Assembly: GCF_947654165.1 (NCBI RefSeq)
Contig: NZ_CANTKB010000004.1
Coordinates: forward strand, 100,895-164,894
Origin: an uncultured Blautia sp.
GTDB lineage: Bacteria; Bacillota; Clostridia; Lachnospirales; Lachnospiraceae
Reading direction: 5' to 3'
DNA length: 64,000 nt
The notes beneath the pieces are model-generated. The model saw only the letters and a program-made list of their open reading frames with translations. It was not told the DNA's origin and did no database searches. A program made the translations under genes and the position numbers. This document shows, in pieces, positions 33,672 through 43,342 of the stretch. The first letter of the stretch is position 1; every line of letters starts with the position of its first letter.

Positions 33672-36600
33672 ATGCAGGTATTCATGCAGCCATTGGAGCA
33701 ACTGGGTGAATTTGATGAAATAACGTCCAGACTTGAAAAAAACAGAGGTGTTCTGCAGCTTTCCGGCTGTGTGGAATCTCAGAAAGCCCATATGATGTAT
33801 GGGCTTTTTGAGGCTTTAAAAAAGGTCCGGAAGCAGGGATGCAACTGTCTGATCATTGCGGAAAATGATTTAAAAGCAAAAGAATTATATGAAGATTACA
33901 GACTTTATGACCGGGAGGTGTATTTGTATCCTGCCAAGGACTTGATTTTCTTTCAGGCAGATATACATGGAAATCTTCTGACCAAGGAGCGGATGCAGGT
34001 GATCGCTGCTCTGCTTGCCAGGAAGAATGTGACGGTTATTACCAGTATGAGCGGATGTATGGATTATCTGCTTCCGCTGGAGGTACTGGAGAAACATACC
34101 TTATCCTTTGAAAGCGGAAGTCCCCTGGATATGGAAAAACTCAAGAAACAGCTTCTTGGAATGGGGTATGAAAGAAATGCCCAGGCAGAGACTCCGGGAC
34201 AATTCTCTTTTCGTGGTGGTATTATCGATATTTTTCCACTGACAGAGCCAAACCCTATTCGTATAGAACTGTGGGGGGATGAGATTGATTCTATCCGGAG
34301 TTTTGATTCAGAGAGTCAGCGTTCCATTGAGAATCTGGATGAGATTACCATTTATCCGGCTTCGGAACTGGTATTAGACAGAGAGACCCTGGAGAAGGGT
34401 TTAAAAGCCATAGAAAAAGAAAAGAAATCCACAGTGCAGAAGTTCCGGGACGCTTTCCTTACAGAGGAGGGTGCCAGACTAAAACATTATGTGGAAGAGA
34501 CCATAGATAATCTGAAAGAATTTGAAGATTTTGCGGCTGCGGAGCAGTTTTTGCGGTACTTTTATAAGGATGCAGTGACGCTGCCGGATTACTTTGAAGA
34601 TGAAAATACCCTGGTGATTCTGGATGAGACAAACCGTCTGGCCGAGCATGCCGATGCAGTGGAAACAGAGTTCAGGGAAAGCATGGAGCACAGATTGGAA
34701 AAGGGTTATCTTCTGCCTGGACAGGCAGATTTGCTCATGAGTTATAAGCAGACGGTTCACAAGCTGAATAAAAAAAGATGCGTGTCACTTTGTACCATTG
34801 AGCAGCAAAAGGGAGACTGGGATATGAAAGCCAGTTTTCATATTTCCTCGAAATCCGTCAGTCCTTATAATAATAGTTTTGAACTGCTGGTAAAAGATTT
34901 AAAACAGTATAAGAAAAACGGGTATCAGGTACTTTTGCTTTCCGGTTCCAGAACAAGAGCTGCCCGTCTTGCGGAAGACCTGCGAGATGAAGGTCTCAAC
35001 AGTTTTTATACAGAAGACATGGATCGGGTGATTGCTCCTGGAGAGATTATGACAGCTTTCGGACGTATGAAGCGGGGATTTGAATATCCTATGATCAAAT
35101 TTGTCATGATCACAGAGTCTGATATTTTCGGTCAGGAAAAGAAGAAAAAACGCAAAAAGAAGGAATACAGCGGTAAGAGAATCCAGAGTTTTAGCGAGCT
35201 GAGTGTGGGAGATTATGTGGTACATGAGAATCACGGACTTGGTGTCTATAAAGGAATCGAAAAAATCACCGTAGACAAAGTTGCTAAAGATTATATTAAG
35301 ATTGAGTATGCAGGAAACAGTACGCTTTATATCCTGCCAAACCAGTTGGATATGCTGCAGAAATATGCAGGGGCAGATGCACATGTTCCGAAATTAAATA
35401 AAATCGGCGGGCAGGAATGGAATAAAACCAAGACAAAGGTGCGGGGTGCTGTAAAAAATATCGCAAAAGATCTGGTGAAGCTTTATGCGGCAAGACAGGA
35501 AAATGCAGGGTATCAGTATGAGCAGGATACCTTATGGCAGCGTGAATTTGAAGAAATGTTTCCATTTGAGGAGACGGAGGATCAGCTTCTTGCCATTGAA
35601 GCAGCAAAGAAGGATATGGAAAGCACGAAGATCATGGATCGCCTTGTCTGTGGAGATGTGGGGTACGGAAAAACAGAAATTGCCATCCGCATTGCCTTTA
35701 AAGCGGTTCAGGAGGGGAAACAGGTCGTTTATCTGGTGCCTACCACGATTTTAGCCCAGCAGCATTACAATACTTTTGTACAGAGAATGAAAGATTTTCC
35801 TGTGCGTGTGGATTTGATGTGTCGTTTTAAGACTCCGGCAGAGCAGAAGAAAACCATCACAGATCTGCAAAAAGGTCTGGTGGATATTCTGATTGGAACT
35901 CACCGGGTTCTCTCAGATGATATCAAATTTAAAGACTTAGGGCTTTTGATCATTGACGAGGAACAGCGTTTTGGTGTGACTCACAAAGAAAAGATCAAGA
36001 AAATGAAAGAGAACGTGGATGTTCTTACTCTGACGGCCACTCCAATCCCGAGAACCTTGCACATGAGCCTGATCGGAATCCGTGATATGAGTGTTCTGGA
36101 AGAAGCACCTATGGACCGTATGCCTATACAGACCTATGTCATGGAGTATAATGAGGAAATGGTAAGGGAAGCTATCAGCAGGGAAATGGCAAGAGGCGGT
36201 CAGGTATATTATGTGTATAACCGTGTCAATGATATTGATGAAGTGACCAACCGGGTGGCGAAACTGGTTCCGGAGGCGAATGTAGCCTTCGCTCATGGTC
36301 AGATGCAGGAGCGGCAGTTGGAAAAAATCATGTACGGGTTTATTAACGGAGAAATTGATGTTCTGGTTTCTACCACCATTATTGAGACCGGTCTTGACAT
36401 TTCCAATGCGAATACAATGATTATCCATGACGCAGACCAGATGGGACTCTCTCAGTTGTATCAGCTTCGGGGGCGTGTAGGGCGTTCCAACAGGACAGCC
36501 TATGCTTTCCTGATGTATAAGAAAAATAAAATGCTGAAAGAAGTGGCAGAGAAACGTCTTCATGCGATTCGGGAATTTACGGATCTGGGAAGTGGTTTTA

Positions 36601-37217
36601 AGATTGCTATGCGTGATCTGGAGATCCGCGGGGCCGGAAATCTTCTTGGTGCAGAGCAGCATGGGCATATGCAGGCAGTTGGATATGACCTTTACTGTAA
36701 GATGCTGGACGAAGCAGTGAAAGAAGAGAAGGGAATCAAGCAGCAGGAGGATTTCGAGACTACCATAGATCTGGAGGTGAATGCCTTTATTCCACCTAAA
36801 TTCATTCCGAATGAATTCCAGAAATTAGATATTTATAAGAGGATCGCAGCGATTGAATCTCAGGAAGAATATGAAGATATGCTGGAAGAATTGCTGGATC
36901 GTTTCGGGGATCCCCCAAAAGCAGTGCAGAATCTGTTGATGATTGCCAATCTGAAAGCCATGGCACATAAAGCTTATATCCGTGAGATTAAACAAAGCGG
37001 GCAGAATGTGAAAATTTCCATGTTTGAACGGGCAAAAGTGAATCCGGCGGGATTTCCTCCTATTTTGGAGAAATTCAAGGATCATCTTACCATGCGGCTG
37101 GAAGAAACGCCCTATTTTATGCTTTCCCTGAAAGGAAGAAAGCCAAAAGAGACCTTGGATGTGCTGGATATGCTGGAAGCTGTACTGAAGGAGTTTCAGA
37201 GTGTGATCATGGAGTAG
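33672..37217 (+). CDS. mfd: Transcription-repair coupling factor
   Basis: An 1181-residue translocase that removes stalled RNA polymerase and recruits UvrA. It has an N-terminal UvrB-like region (ending near 330), the RNA polymerase-interacting CarD-like domain (about 512-575, LSVGDYVVHENHGLGVYKGI), Walker A GDVGYGKTE, the DEEQRFGV box, helicase motif VI QLRGRVGRSNRTAYAF and a C-terminal TRCF domain. Full family length. A GGAG site precedes ATG 33672. Confidence 0.98.
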   Translation: MQVFMQPLEQLGEFDEITSRLEKNRGVLQLSGCVESQKAHMMYGLFEALKKVRKQGCNCLIIAENDLKAKELYEDYRLYDREVYLYPAKDLIFFQADIHGNLLTKERMQVIAALLARKNVTVITSMSGCMDYLLPLEVLEKHTLSFESGSPLDMEKLKKQLLGMGYERNAQAETPGQFSFRGGIIDIFPLTEPNPIRIELWGDEIDSIRSFDSESQRSIENLDEITIYPASELVLDRETLEKGLKAIEKEKKSTVQKFRDAFLTEEGARLKHYVEETIDNLKEFEDFAAAEQFLRYFYKDAVTLPDYFEDENTLVILDETNRLAEHADAVETEFRESMEHRLEKGYLLPGQADLLMSYKQTVHKLNKKRCVSLCTIEQQKGDWDMKASFHISSKSVSPYNNSFELLVKDLKQYKKNGYQVLLLSGSRTRAARLAEDLRDEGLNSFYTEDMDRVIAPGEIMTAFGRMKRGFEYPMIKFVMITESDIFGQEKKKKRKKKEYSGKRIQSFSELSVGDYVVHENHGLGVYKGIEKITVDKVAKDYIKIEYAGNSTLYILPNQLDMLQKYAGADAHVPKLNKIGGQEWNKTKTKVRGAVKNIAKDLVKLYAARQENAGYQYEQDTLWQREFEEMFPFEETEDQLLAIEAAKKDMESTKIMDRLVCGDVGYGKTEIAIRIAFKAVQEGKQVVYLVPTTILAQQHYNTFVQRMKDFPVRVDLMCRFKTPAEQKKTITDLQKGLVDILIGTHRVLSDDIKFKDLGLLIIDEEQRFGVTHKEKIKKMKENVDVLTLTATPIPRTLHMSLIGIRDMSVLEEAPMDRMPIQTYVMEYNEEMVREAISREMARGGQVYYVYNRVNDIDEVTNRVAKLVPEANVAFAHGQMQERQLEKIMYGFINGEIDVLVSTTIIETGLDISNANTMIIHDADQMGLSQLYQLRGRVGRSNRTAYAFLMYKKNKMLKEVAEKRLHAIREFTDLGSGFKIAMRDLEIRGAGNLLGAEQHGHMQAVGYDLYCKMLDEAVKEEKGIKQQEDFETTIDLEVNAFIPPKFIPNEFQKLDIYKRIAAIESQEEYEDMLEELLDRFGDPPKAVQNLLMIANLKAMAHKAYIREIKQSGQNVKISMFERAKVNPAGFPPILEKFKDHLTMRLEETPYFMLSLKGRKPKETLDVLDMLEAVLKEFQSVIME

Positions 37218-37354
37218 GTTTTAAAACACAATATCTTCACATTCTCCTCTTAAAAATTCCTTGCCCCATGGTGCAAAACCGTCTATAATGGTAAAAGACA
37301 CTGTGATTTGACAAAAACAGGGCAATATTAGAGATTCAGGAGGAAAGGAACATT

Positions 37355-38431
37355 ATGAATAGAGTAACAAAAAAACTTGCCTGTGCAGTTATGGCAGGTG
37401 TGATGGGAACAGGACTGTTGGCAGGATGCGGCAGCAGCCTGGATGGGACAAAGGCATTGATTACTTGCGGGGAAGATACTGTAAGTGTGGGAACCGGAAA
37501 TATGATGCTTCGTATGAACCAGGCACAGATGCAGTCTTATTATGCCATGATGGGAGGCAGCACAACGGGAATCTGGGATCAGGATGCAGGAGACGGAACC
37601 ACTTATGGGGAATCTACAAAAAATATGATTGTGCAGCAGTTAAAGAATATGGTTCTTTTAAAACAGCATGCAGAAGAATATGAAGTGTCTGTTACCGAGG
37701 AAGAACAGAAGAAGATTGAGGAATCTGCAAAAGCATTTGTAGAGGCTAATACAGAAGATACCCTTACAAAGCTGGCTGTTACAGAGGATGATATCGAAAA
37801 TCTGCTTCTGCTTTATACCTATCAGGAAAAAATGTATGAGCCGATGACAGCAGATGTGGATACGAATGTAGAGGATTCTGAGGCACAGCAGAGTAAGATT
37901 TCTTACTGCAGATTCAGTATCAGTGATAAGCAGAACGAAGATGGAACCACAACACCTTTGACAGATGAAGAAAAACAGGCAAAGAAAGATCAGGCACAGC
38001 AGCTTCTGGATAAATTAAATGCATCAGAAGACCCTGCCACGGCAGATATGGATGCACTGGTAAAAGAAATAGATGGAGAAATGAATGCATATGACACAAC
38101 CTTTGATTCAGAAGATACCCTTCTGGATGAGAAGGTAAAAGAAGCGGCTGTTACTCTCACAAAAGACGGCCAGGTGTATGACAAAGTAGTAGAAGGAGAA
38201 GATTCCTACTTTGTAGTTCGTATGGACAATGTTCTGGATCGTGATGCAACAGATCAGGAAAAAGAGAATATTGTAAATCAGAGAAAACAGGAAGCATATA
38301 ACAATCTTCTGGAAGACTGGGAGAAGGATGCAAAGATCACAGTAAATGAAAAAGAATGGGAAAAAGCAAAACTGACAGATAATGATCAGTACACGATTAA
38401 ACAGCCGCAGACAGAAGAAACAGCAGAATAA
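37355..38431 (+). CDS. SurA/PrsA-like foldase lipoprotein
   Basis: A 358-residue lipoprotein with lipobox LLAGC at about 21-25. The middle (about 55-165) is a SurA_N-like helical chaperone domain with MIVQQLKNMVLLKQHAEEYEVSVTEEE. The rest contains a region (ISYCRFSI... AADMDALVKEIDGE... GEDSYFVVRMDNV) corresponding to a parvulin-like domain that looks degenerate. It likely helps folding of exported proteins such as the pilins and Ig-repeat proteins encoded here; this is inference. Strong AGGAGGAAAGG site. A terminator follows at 38441. Confidence 0.8.
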   Translation: MNRVTKKLACAVMAGVMGTGLLAGCGSSLDGTKALITCGEDTVSVGTGNMMLRMNQAQMQSYYAMMGGSTTGIWDQDAGDGTTYGESTKNMIVQQLKNMVLLKQHAEEYEVSVTEEEQKKIEESAKAFVEANTEDTLTKLAVTEDDIENLLLLYTYQEKMYEPMTADVDTNVEDSEAQQSKISYCRFSISDKQNEDGTTTPLTDEEKQAKKDQAQQLLDKLNASEDPATADMDALVKEIDGEMNAYDTTFDSEDTLLDEKVKEAAVTLTKDGQVYDKVVEGEDSYFVVRMDNVLDRDATDQEKENIVNQRKQEAYNNLLEDWEKDAKITVNEKEWEKAKLTDNDQYTIKQPQTEETAE

Positions 38432-38439
38432 GAAATAAA

Positions 38440-38487
38440 AGATTCCCACAGAAGCCAAGAACAATAGGTTTCTGCGGGATTTTTTCA
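38440..38487 (+). terminator. Terminator after the foldase lipoprotein
   Basis: GATTCCCACAGAAGCC pairs imperfectly with GGTTTCTGCGGGAT, followed by six T (ending near 38486). Confidence 0.75.
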
Positions 38488-38511
38488 TTTTGTGAGAAAT
38501 TATAAAAACCA

Positions 38512-38544
38512 CGCATTGCGTAATACGGAGAAATATGGTATGAT
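38512..38544 (+). promoter_or_regulatory. Promoter and candidate operator of the XRE/RhuM-Fic pair
   Basis: TTGCGT (38516-38521), a 17-bp spacer and TATGAT (38539-38544). The palindrome CGCA-T-TGCG (38512-38520) overlaps the -35 box and could be the site where the XRE protein represses its own operon. Confidence 0.5.
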
Positions 38545-38571
38545 AATAAAAAACAATCAGGAGGATCATAA

Positions 38572-38784
38572 ATGGAGACAGCAGATAAAATAAAAGAACT
38601 AAGAGAACAGACCGGGATGACCAGAAAGGATTTTGCGGTGCATATGGGGATTCCGCTAAGAACCATGGAAGACTGGGAAGCCGGCCGCCGGAGACCACCG
38701 GAATATATCCCAAGGTTAATGTCATATCAGTTGAAGTATGAGGAATTGATTAAAAAAGCAGAAGGGGAAAAGGATGAAGGATAG
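38572..38784 (+). CDS. Small XRE-type helix-turn-helix protein, putative antitoxin
   Basis: A 70-residue DNA-binding protein; the core IKELREQTGMTRKDFAVHMGIPLRTMEDWEAGRR (8-41) is a classic XRE helix-turn-helix. CAGGAGG lies seven bases before the ATG. The last 11 bases overlap the RhuM-Fic gene, implying coupled translation and control of that gene, as in toxin-antitoxin pairs. The antitoxin role is inferred from layout. Confidence 0.8.
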   Translation: METADKIKELREQTGMTRKDFAVHMGIPLRTMEDWEAGRRRPPEYIPRLMSYQLKYEELIKKAEGEKDEG

Positions 38785-39697
38785 AAGTGAAATTGTAATT
38801 TTTGAAACGGAAGATAAACTTATATCATTACCAGTATCAGTAGAAGATGAGACGGTATGGCTGAGTGCAAATCAGATGTCGGTGTTATTTGACAGAGATG
38901 AAAAAACTATTAGAAAACATATCAACAATGTTTTTTTGGAAGAGGAAGTCGAGAAGAGTAACAACACGCAAAAAATGCGTGTTGATGGGGTTAAGCAATT
39001 AGTTCCATTTTATACATTAGATGTTATTATCTCCGTAGGTTACCGTGTAAAATCAAAACGTGGTGTAGAATTTCGCAGATGGGCAAATTCTGTCTTAAAA
39101 CAATACATATTAAAAGGCTATGCCGTGAATGATAATCGTATCAAACAACTGGGCGAGGTGATACGAATCATGAAACGGACAGAGAATGAATTGGATAGTA
39201 AACAGGTACTTTCTGTAATCGAGAAATATAGTAATGCCCTTGATCTGCTGGATTCTTATGACCATCAGAATATGACCCGTCCGGAAGGAAACCGTGCAAC
39301 TTATGTTCTCACTTATGAGGAATGTAAGGAAGTGATTCAAAGTATGAGGTTTGGTAACGAATCAGATTTGTTTGGCAGGGAAAAGGATGATTCTTTCAAA
39401 GGAAGTATTGGCAATATTTATCAGTCCTTTGGCGGCATTGATATTTATGAGTCTTTAGAAGAAAAAGCAGCAAATCTTTTATATTTTGTTACAAAGAATC
39501 ACAGTTTTTTTGACGGAAATAAAAGAATTGCAGCGACTATGTTTTTATATTTTCTGGATAAAAATGCAGCATTGTTCGTAGATGGAAAAAAGAAAATGGA
39601 AGATTCAACATTAGTTGCACTGACCATTATGATTGCAGAATCAAGGCCGGAAGAGAAAGAGATGATGGTGAGCGTGGTTATGAATTGCATGTTATAA
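38774..39697 (+). CDS. RhuM-like / Fic (Doc-type) fusion protein
   Basis: A 307-residue protein. The N-terminal part (about 20-135: VWLSANQMSVLFDRDEKTIRKHINNVF... YTLDVIISVGYRVKSKRGVEFRRWA) is a RhuM/virulence-type domain. The C-terminal part is a Fic/Doc fold with H243-SFFDG-N249-KR; Lys at the position where AMPylating Fic enzymes have Gly is as in the Doc kinase. Doc phosphorylates EF-Tu, so a phosphotransfer toxin activity is possible. No inhibitory (S/T)xxxE(G/N) helix was recognised. An 8-bp inverted repeat (AACACGCA/TGCGTGTT, 38963-38983) lies inside the RhuM part. It overlaps the upstream XRE gene. Confidence 0.85.
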   Translation: MKDRSEIVIFETEDKLISLPVSVEDETVWLSANQMSVLFDRDEKTIRKHINNVFLEEEVEKSNNTQKMRVDGVKQLVPFYTLDVIISVGYRVKSKRGVEFRRWANSVLKQYILKGYAVNDNRIKQLGEVIRIMKRTENELDSKQVLSVIEKYSNALDLLDSYDHQNMTRPEGNRATYVLTYEECKEVIQSMRFGNESDLFGREKDDSFKGSIGNIYQSFGGIDIYESLEEKAANLLYFVTKNHSFFDGNKRIAATMFLYFLDKNAALFVDGKKKMEDSTLVALTIMIAESRPEEKEMMVSVVMNCML

Positions 39698-39795
39698 ACA
39701 GAAAAATACATATATTTTCTCTTGGCACAGGTGTATAATAATCCGTAGAGTCAGCTATGTGGCTGGATTTTGTAAGCTGTACGGAGGATTAGAAG

Positions 39796-42700
39796 ATGTT
39801 TATATCAGATTTACACATACATTCTCGTTTTTCCCGTGCCACCAGCAAGGAAGGTGACCCGGAACATCTGGAGCTGTGGGCCAGAAAAAAGGGGATTCAT
39901 ATACTGGGAACCGGTGATTTCACGCATCCGGCCTGGAGGGCGGAACTAAAGGAAAAGCTGGAACCTGCAGAAGACGGTCTTTATCGTTTGAAAAGAGAAT
40001 ATCAGATTCAGGACAAGACAACGCCGGATCATACAGAGCCTCGTTTTGTTGTTACCGGGGAGATCAGTTCCATCTATAAAAAAGGAGATAAGACCAGAAA
40101 AGTGCATAGCCTGCTGATTCTTCCGGGCCTGGAGGAAGCGGATATGCTGTCTGCCCGATTGGAAACCATAGGGAATATCCATTCTGACGGCAGGCCGATT
40201 CTTGGACTGGACTGTAAAGATTTGTTAGAGATTATGTTGGAAACCACACCGAGAGGGATTTATGTACCGGCACACATTTGGACTCCTCACTTTGCTATGT
40301 TTGGTGCATTTTCAGGTTTTGATTCTGTGGAGGAATGTTTTGAAGATTTAACAGAGCATATTCATGCGGTAGAAACAGGGCTGTCCTCGGATCCGGCTAT
40401 GAACTGGAGGGTTTCGAATCTGGATCGCTATCAGTTGATTTCCAATTCCGATGCACACTCACCCGGAAAATTAGGCCGTGAAGCAAATCTTATGGATATG
40501 GAATTGTCTTATCAGGGACTGGAACAGGCGATTCAGACGGGAGAAGGATTGTATGGGACCATCGAATTTTTCCCGGAAGAAGGGAAATATCATTATGACG
40601 GACACCGGAAATGTCATCTGTGTCTGAATCCTGCTCAGACACAGGCATATGGAGGCAAATGCCCGGTGTGTGGAAAGAAAATCACCATAGGGGTTGAGCA
40701 TAGGGTGGAATCCCTTGCAGACAGGCCGGAGGGGTATGTACGCCCTGGGGCAAAAGCTTACGAAAGTTTGATCCCGCTGCCGGAAATCATTGGGGAAGTC
40801 ACGGGACATTCTTCTTCCAGTCTGAAAGTACAGAGGCAATATGAAGATATGTTGTGTGATCTTGGAACAGAATTTGAGATTCTCCGGGAAGTTCCGGAGG
40901 AAGAAATCCGAAAACAGTCAGGTTCTATGATGGCAGAAGCTATCCACCGCCTGAGAAATGGTGAAGTACAGAGAAATCCTGGTTTTGATGGGGAATATGG
41001 AACTATTAAGTTGTTTGAACCCTCAGAACTGGAAGAGACACAGGGTCAGATCAGCTTTTTTGACACATTGGGAATACAGGAAGATCAGGAAGGGAAATCA
41101 GAAGAACAAAAGCCGGTATTCACAAGAAAAACTGCGGATACAGGGGAGGTTTCGGAAGCTGTGGTGTCTGAGAAAAAGCCGTCATTGAATACCGGACAGC
41201 AGCAGGCCGTTGAGTCCATTGAACCGGTGACAGCAGTAATTGCAGGTCCGGGAACAGGAAAGACAAAAACATTGATTTCTAAGATTCTGTATTTGCTGAA
41301 TTACCGAAAGGTAAAGCCATCTGAAATAACGGCAGTGACCTTTACGAATAAAGCAGCAAAGGAGATGCAGGAGCGGCTTCAGAAAGAAATGGGAAAGAAA
41401 CAGGCTGTGCGTCAGATTCAGATTGGAACTTTTCATGGGATCTGTATAGAACTGCTCAGAAAACAGGGAGTCAGATTTACCATAGCAGATACCGTGCTCA
41501 CCAGGGAGCTGGCAGAACAGATTATCCGGGAGTTTCGGTTAAAGATAAGTGCGTCTCAATTTTTGCAGTCATGTTCCTTGTGGAAGCTTGGTAAGATCCG
41601 GGAGAATGAGAATTCTGTGCCGGATACTGCATTTTTATATTATCAGAATCTGCTGAAAGAGAAAGGGGCAATGGATTTTGATGATATTCTTATAGAGACC
41701 GTGAAATTGCTGGAAGAAGAAAAAATTCCGGAGCTTTCAAATTTTCATTATCTTTTGGTGGATGAGTTTCAGGATATCAGTCCGATCCAGTACAGACTCA
41801 TACAGCTTTGGGGGCAGTCTGGCAGGGAGTTGTTTGTCATTGGCGACCCGGATCAGTCTATTTATGGATTTCGTGGTTCTGATGCAGCCTGTTTTGTATC
41901 TTTACAAAAAGATTATCCTCATGCAGAGGTGATTCGTCTCACAGAAAATTACCGCTCCACAGCAGCCATTGTGAACAGTTCCATGTCAGTCATCGCACAC
42001 AATCAGGGAGAGGACAGAGCTCTGCACGCTTTTTGTCATAATGGAAGTCCGGTGCGGGTTGTGGAAGCATCCGGGGACATGGCAGAGGCTGTTTTTATTG
42101 CAAAGGAGATTAACCGGCAGGTTGGTGGCATGGATATGTTGGATACGGTTCATGGATTTGCAAGAGAATCGGAACGCAGCCAGAGAAGTTTTGGGGATAT
42201 TGGAATTCTTTATCGTACCCATAGGCAGGCAAGGATATTGGAGACTTGCCTGCAAAAAGAGGGGATTCCTTATGTGGTTTCGGGAAGGGAAGATTTTCTT
42301 CTGGAGCAAGAGGTGAGGGGAACCATCTGCTTCTTTAGAAGTATTCTTGATGAAACAGATTTGCTTGCCAGAGGATTTGCATTGAAGCTTTTGTGGAATC
42401 TTCCGGAAAATATTTTAACCTCAGAGATTTATGAAACTGCAAAAGAAACCTTCCTGCCCCTTTTAAAGAGAAATAAACCGGTGAAGCTGATTCAGAAATG
42501 GAGAGAGATCATGGACTTGAAAGAGAATAAGGCTATGGACAGACTGGAGCATATGGCGTTGTGTTACAAAACTACAGAAGAGTTTTTTGACAGTCTTTCT
42601 TTAGGTGAAGAAGGAGATTTGATGCGATGCGGAGGAAAAACCTATCAGGCAGATGCGGTTACGCTTATGACTCTTCATGCTTCTAAAGGCCTGGAATTTC

Positions 42701-42957
42701 CTTTAATCTTCCTTACAGGGGCAGAAGAGGGAAAAATTCCTCTGGAAAACGGGAAAGCACCGATTGATATAGAAGAAGAACGGAGGCTCTTCTATGTGGG
42801 AATGACCAGAGCCAGGGAAGAACTGATTCTTACCCACGCAGGCCAGCCATCTGTATTTCTTTCCGAATTGCCTGAAAAAGATATCACCTGGGAGAAAGTA
42901 GGGAAAAAGCAGAGCATAGAAGAATCAGAACAGATGAGTTTGTTTGACTTCTTATAA
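39796..42957 (+). CDS. PHP (EndoQ-like) endonuclease fused to UvrD/PcrA-type helicase
   Basis: A 1053-residue fusion. Residues 1-400 form a PHP-type metal-dependent nuclease region (SDLHIHSRFSRATS at 4-17, GTGDFTHPAW, EISSIYKKG, SNSDAHSPGKLGREAN) with a zinc ribbon C273/C276/C289/C292, the plan of endonuclease Q, which cuts 5' of deaminated bases. Residues about 465-1053 are an SF1 helicase: Walker A GPGTGKT (484-490), TFTNKAAKEM, VDEFQDISP (D656-E657), GDPDQSIYGFRG, LTENYRS and VTLMTLHASKGLEFPLIF. Base-damage nicking joined to unwinding suggests a self-contained repair enzyme. The ATG follows ACGGAGGA. Confidence 0.92.
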   Translation: MFISDLHIHSRFSRATSKEGDPEHLELWARKKGIHILGTGDFTHPAWRAELKEKLEPAEDGLYRLKREYQIQDKTTPDHTEPRFVVTGEISSIYKKGDKTRKVHSLLILPGLEEADMLSARLETIGNIHSDGRPILGLDCKDLLEIMLETTPRGIYVPAHIWTPHFAMFGAFSGFDSVEECFEDLTEHIHAVETGLSSDPAMNWRVSNLDRYQLISNSDAHSPGKLGREANLMDMELSYQGLEQAIQTGEGLYGTIEFFPEEGKYHYDGHRKCHLCLNPAQTQAYGGKCPVCGKKITIGVEHRVESLADRPEGYVRPGAKAYESLIPLPEIIGEVTGHSSSSLKVQRQYEDMLCDLGTEFEILREVPEEEIRKQSGSMMAEAIHRLRNGEVQRNPGFDGEYGTIKLFEPSELEETQGQISFFDTLGIQEDQEGKSEEQKPVFTRKTADTGEVSEAVVSEKKPSLNTGQQQAVESIEPVTAVIAGPGTGKTKTLISKILYLLNYRKVKPSEITAVTFTNKAAKEMQERLQKEMGKKQAVRQIQIGTFHGICIELLRKQGVRFTIADTVLTRELAEQIIREFRLKISASQFLQSCSLWKLGKIRENENSVPDTAFLYYQNLLKEKGAMDFDDILIETVKLLEEEKIPELSNFHYLLVDEFQDISPIQYRLIQLWGQSGRELFVIGDPDQSIYGFRGSDAACFVSLQKDYPHAEVIRLTENYRSTAAIVNSSMSVIAHNQGEDRALHAFCHNGSPVRVVEASGDMAEAVFIAKEINRQVGGMDMLDTVHGFARESERSQRSFGDIGILYRTHRQARILETCLQKEGIPYVVSGREDFLLEQEVRGTICFFRSILDETDLLARGFALKLLWNLPENILTSEIYETAKETFLPLLKRNKPVKLIQKWREIMDLKENKAMDRLEHMALCYKTTEEFFDSLSLGEEGDLMRCGGKTYQADAVTLMTLHASKGLEFPLIFLTGAEEGKIPLENGKAPIDIEEERRLFYVGMTRAREELILTHAGQPSVFLSELPEKDITWEKVGKKQSIEESEQMSLFDFL

Positions 42958-42965
42958 GTAACTTA

Positions 42966-42995
42966 AACCTCTAAAATAACATTCGGGTAGAGGTT
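42966..42995 (+). other. Hairpin after the EndoQ-UvrD gene
   Basis: AACCTCTA (42966-42973) pairs with TAGAGGTT (42988-42995) around a 14-base loop. No T run follows, so termination is uncertain. A second perfect 10-bp repeat, GGCTAAAAAT (43020-43029) with ATTTTTAGCC (43041-43050), leads into array 5. Confidence 0.5.
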
Positions 42996-43041
42996 GAACC
43001 CGTATTTCCATGCTTTTTCGGCTAAAAATGTTATTTTTTGA

Positions 43042-43315
43042 TTTTTAGCCTACATTTTTCAGGCAGGAATAGGTGGTTTTTAAGAAATCATGAAATCAGA
43101 CCTACTTACTTTAGAGCCAAATAGGCTGCTAAGCAAAATTCTATGAATTCAGCCTATATTTTAAGAGAAGAGAATAAGTTGAAAAGAGGAGATCTTGGGA
43201 TTTAGCCTATCGGGGTCAGAAAAAAGTAAGCTTGTATGAAACAAACATGTAATCCAACCTATTTGAGCCACAAAAAAGTAGGCTGGAACGAGAAAATTAC
43301 GAATTCCAGCCTACT
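43042..43315 (+). repeat. Hairpin-repeat array 5 (about 6 units)
   Basis: The same family as arrays 1-4: left arms TTTAGCCTA, TTCAGCCTAT and TCCAACCTAT, loop signatures TTGAGCCACAAAAAAG and right arms TAGGCTGGAA, with a spacing of about 52-54 bp. TTCAGCCTAT pairs with ATAAGTTGAA over nine of ten positions with one G-T pair. Here the array lies between housekeeping-type genes, downstream of the fusion helicase and abutting the 3' end of the convergent TSCPD gene; no Rpn gene is adjacent. It fills most of the 385-bp gap 42958-43342. Confidence 0.75.
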
Positions 43316-43342
43316 TCCTTCTGGTTTTGAAGATACATTAGA

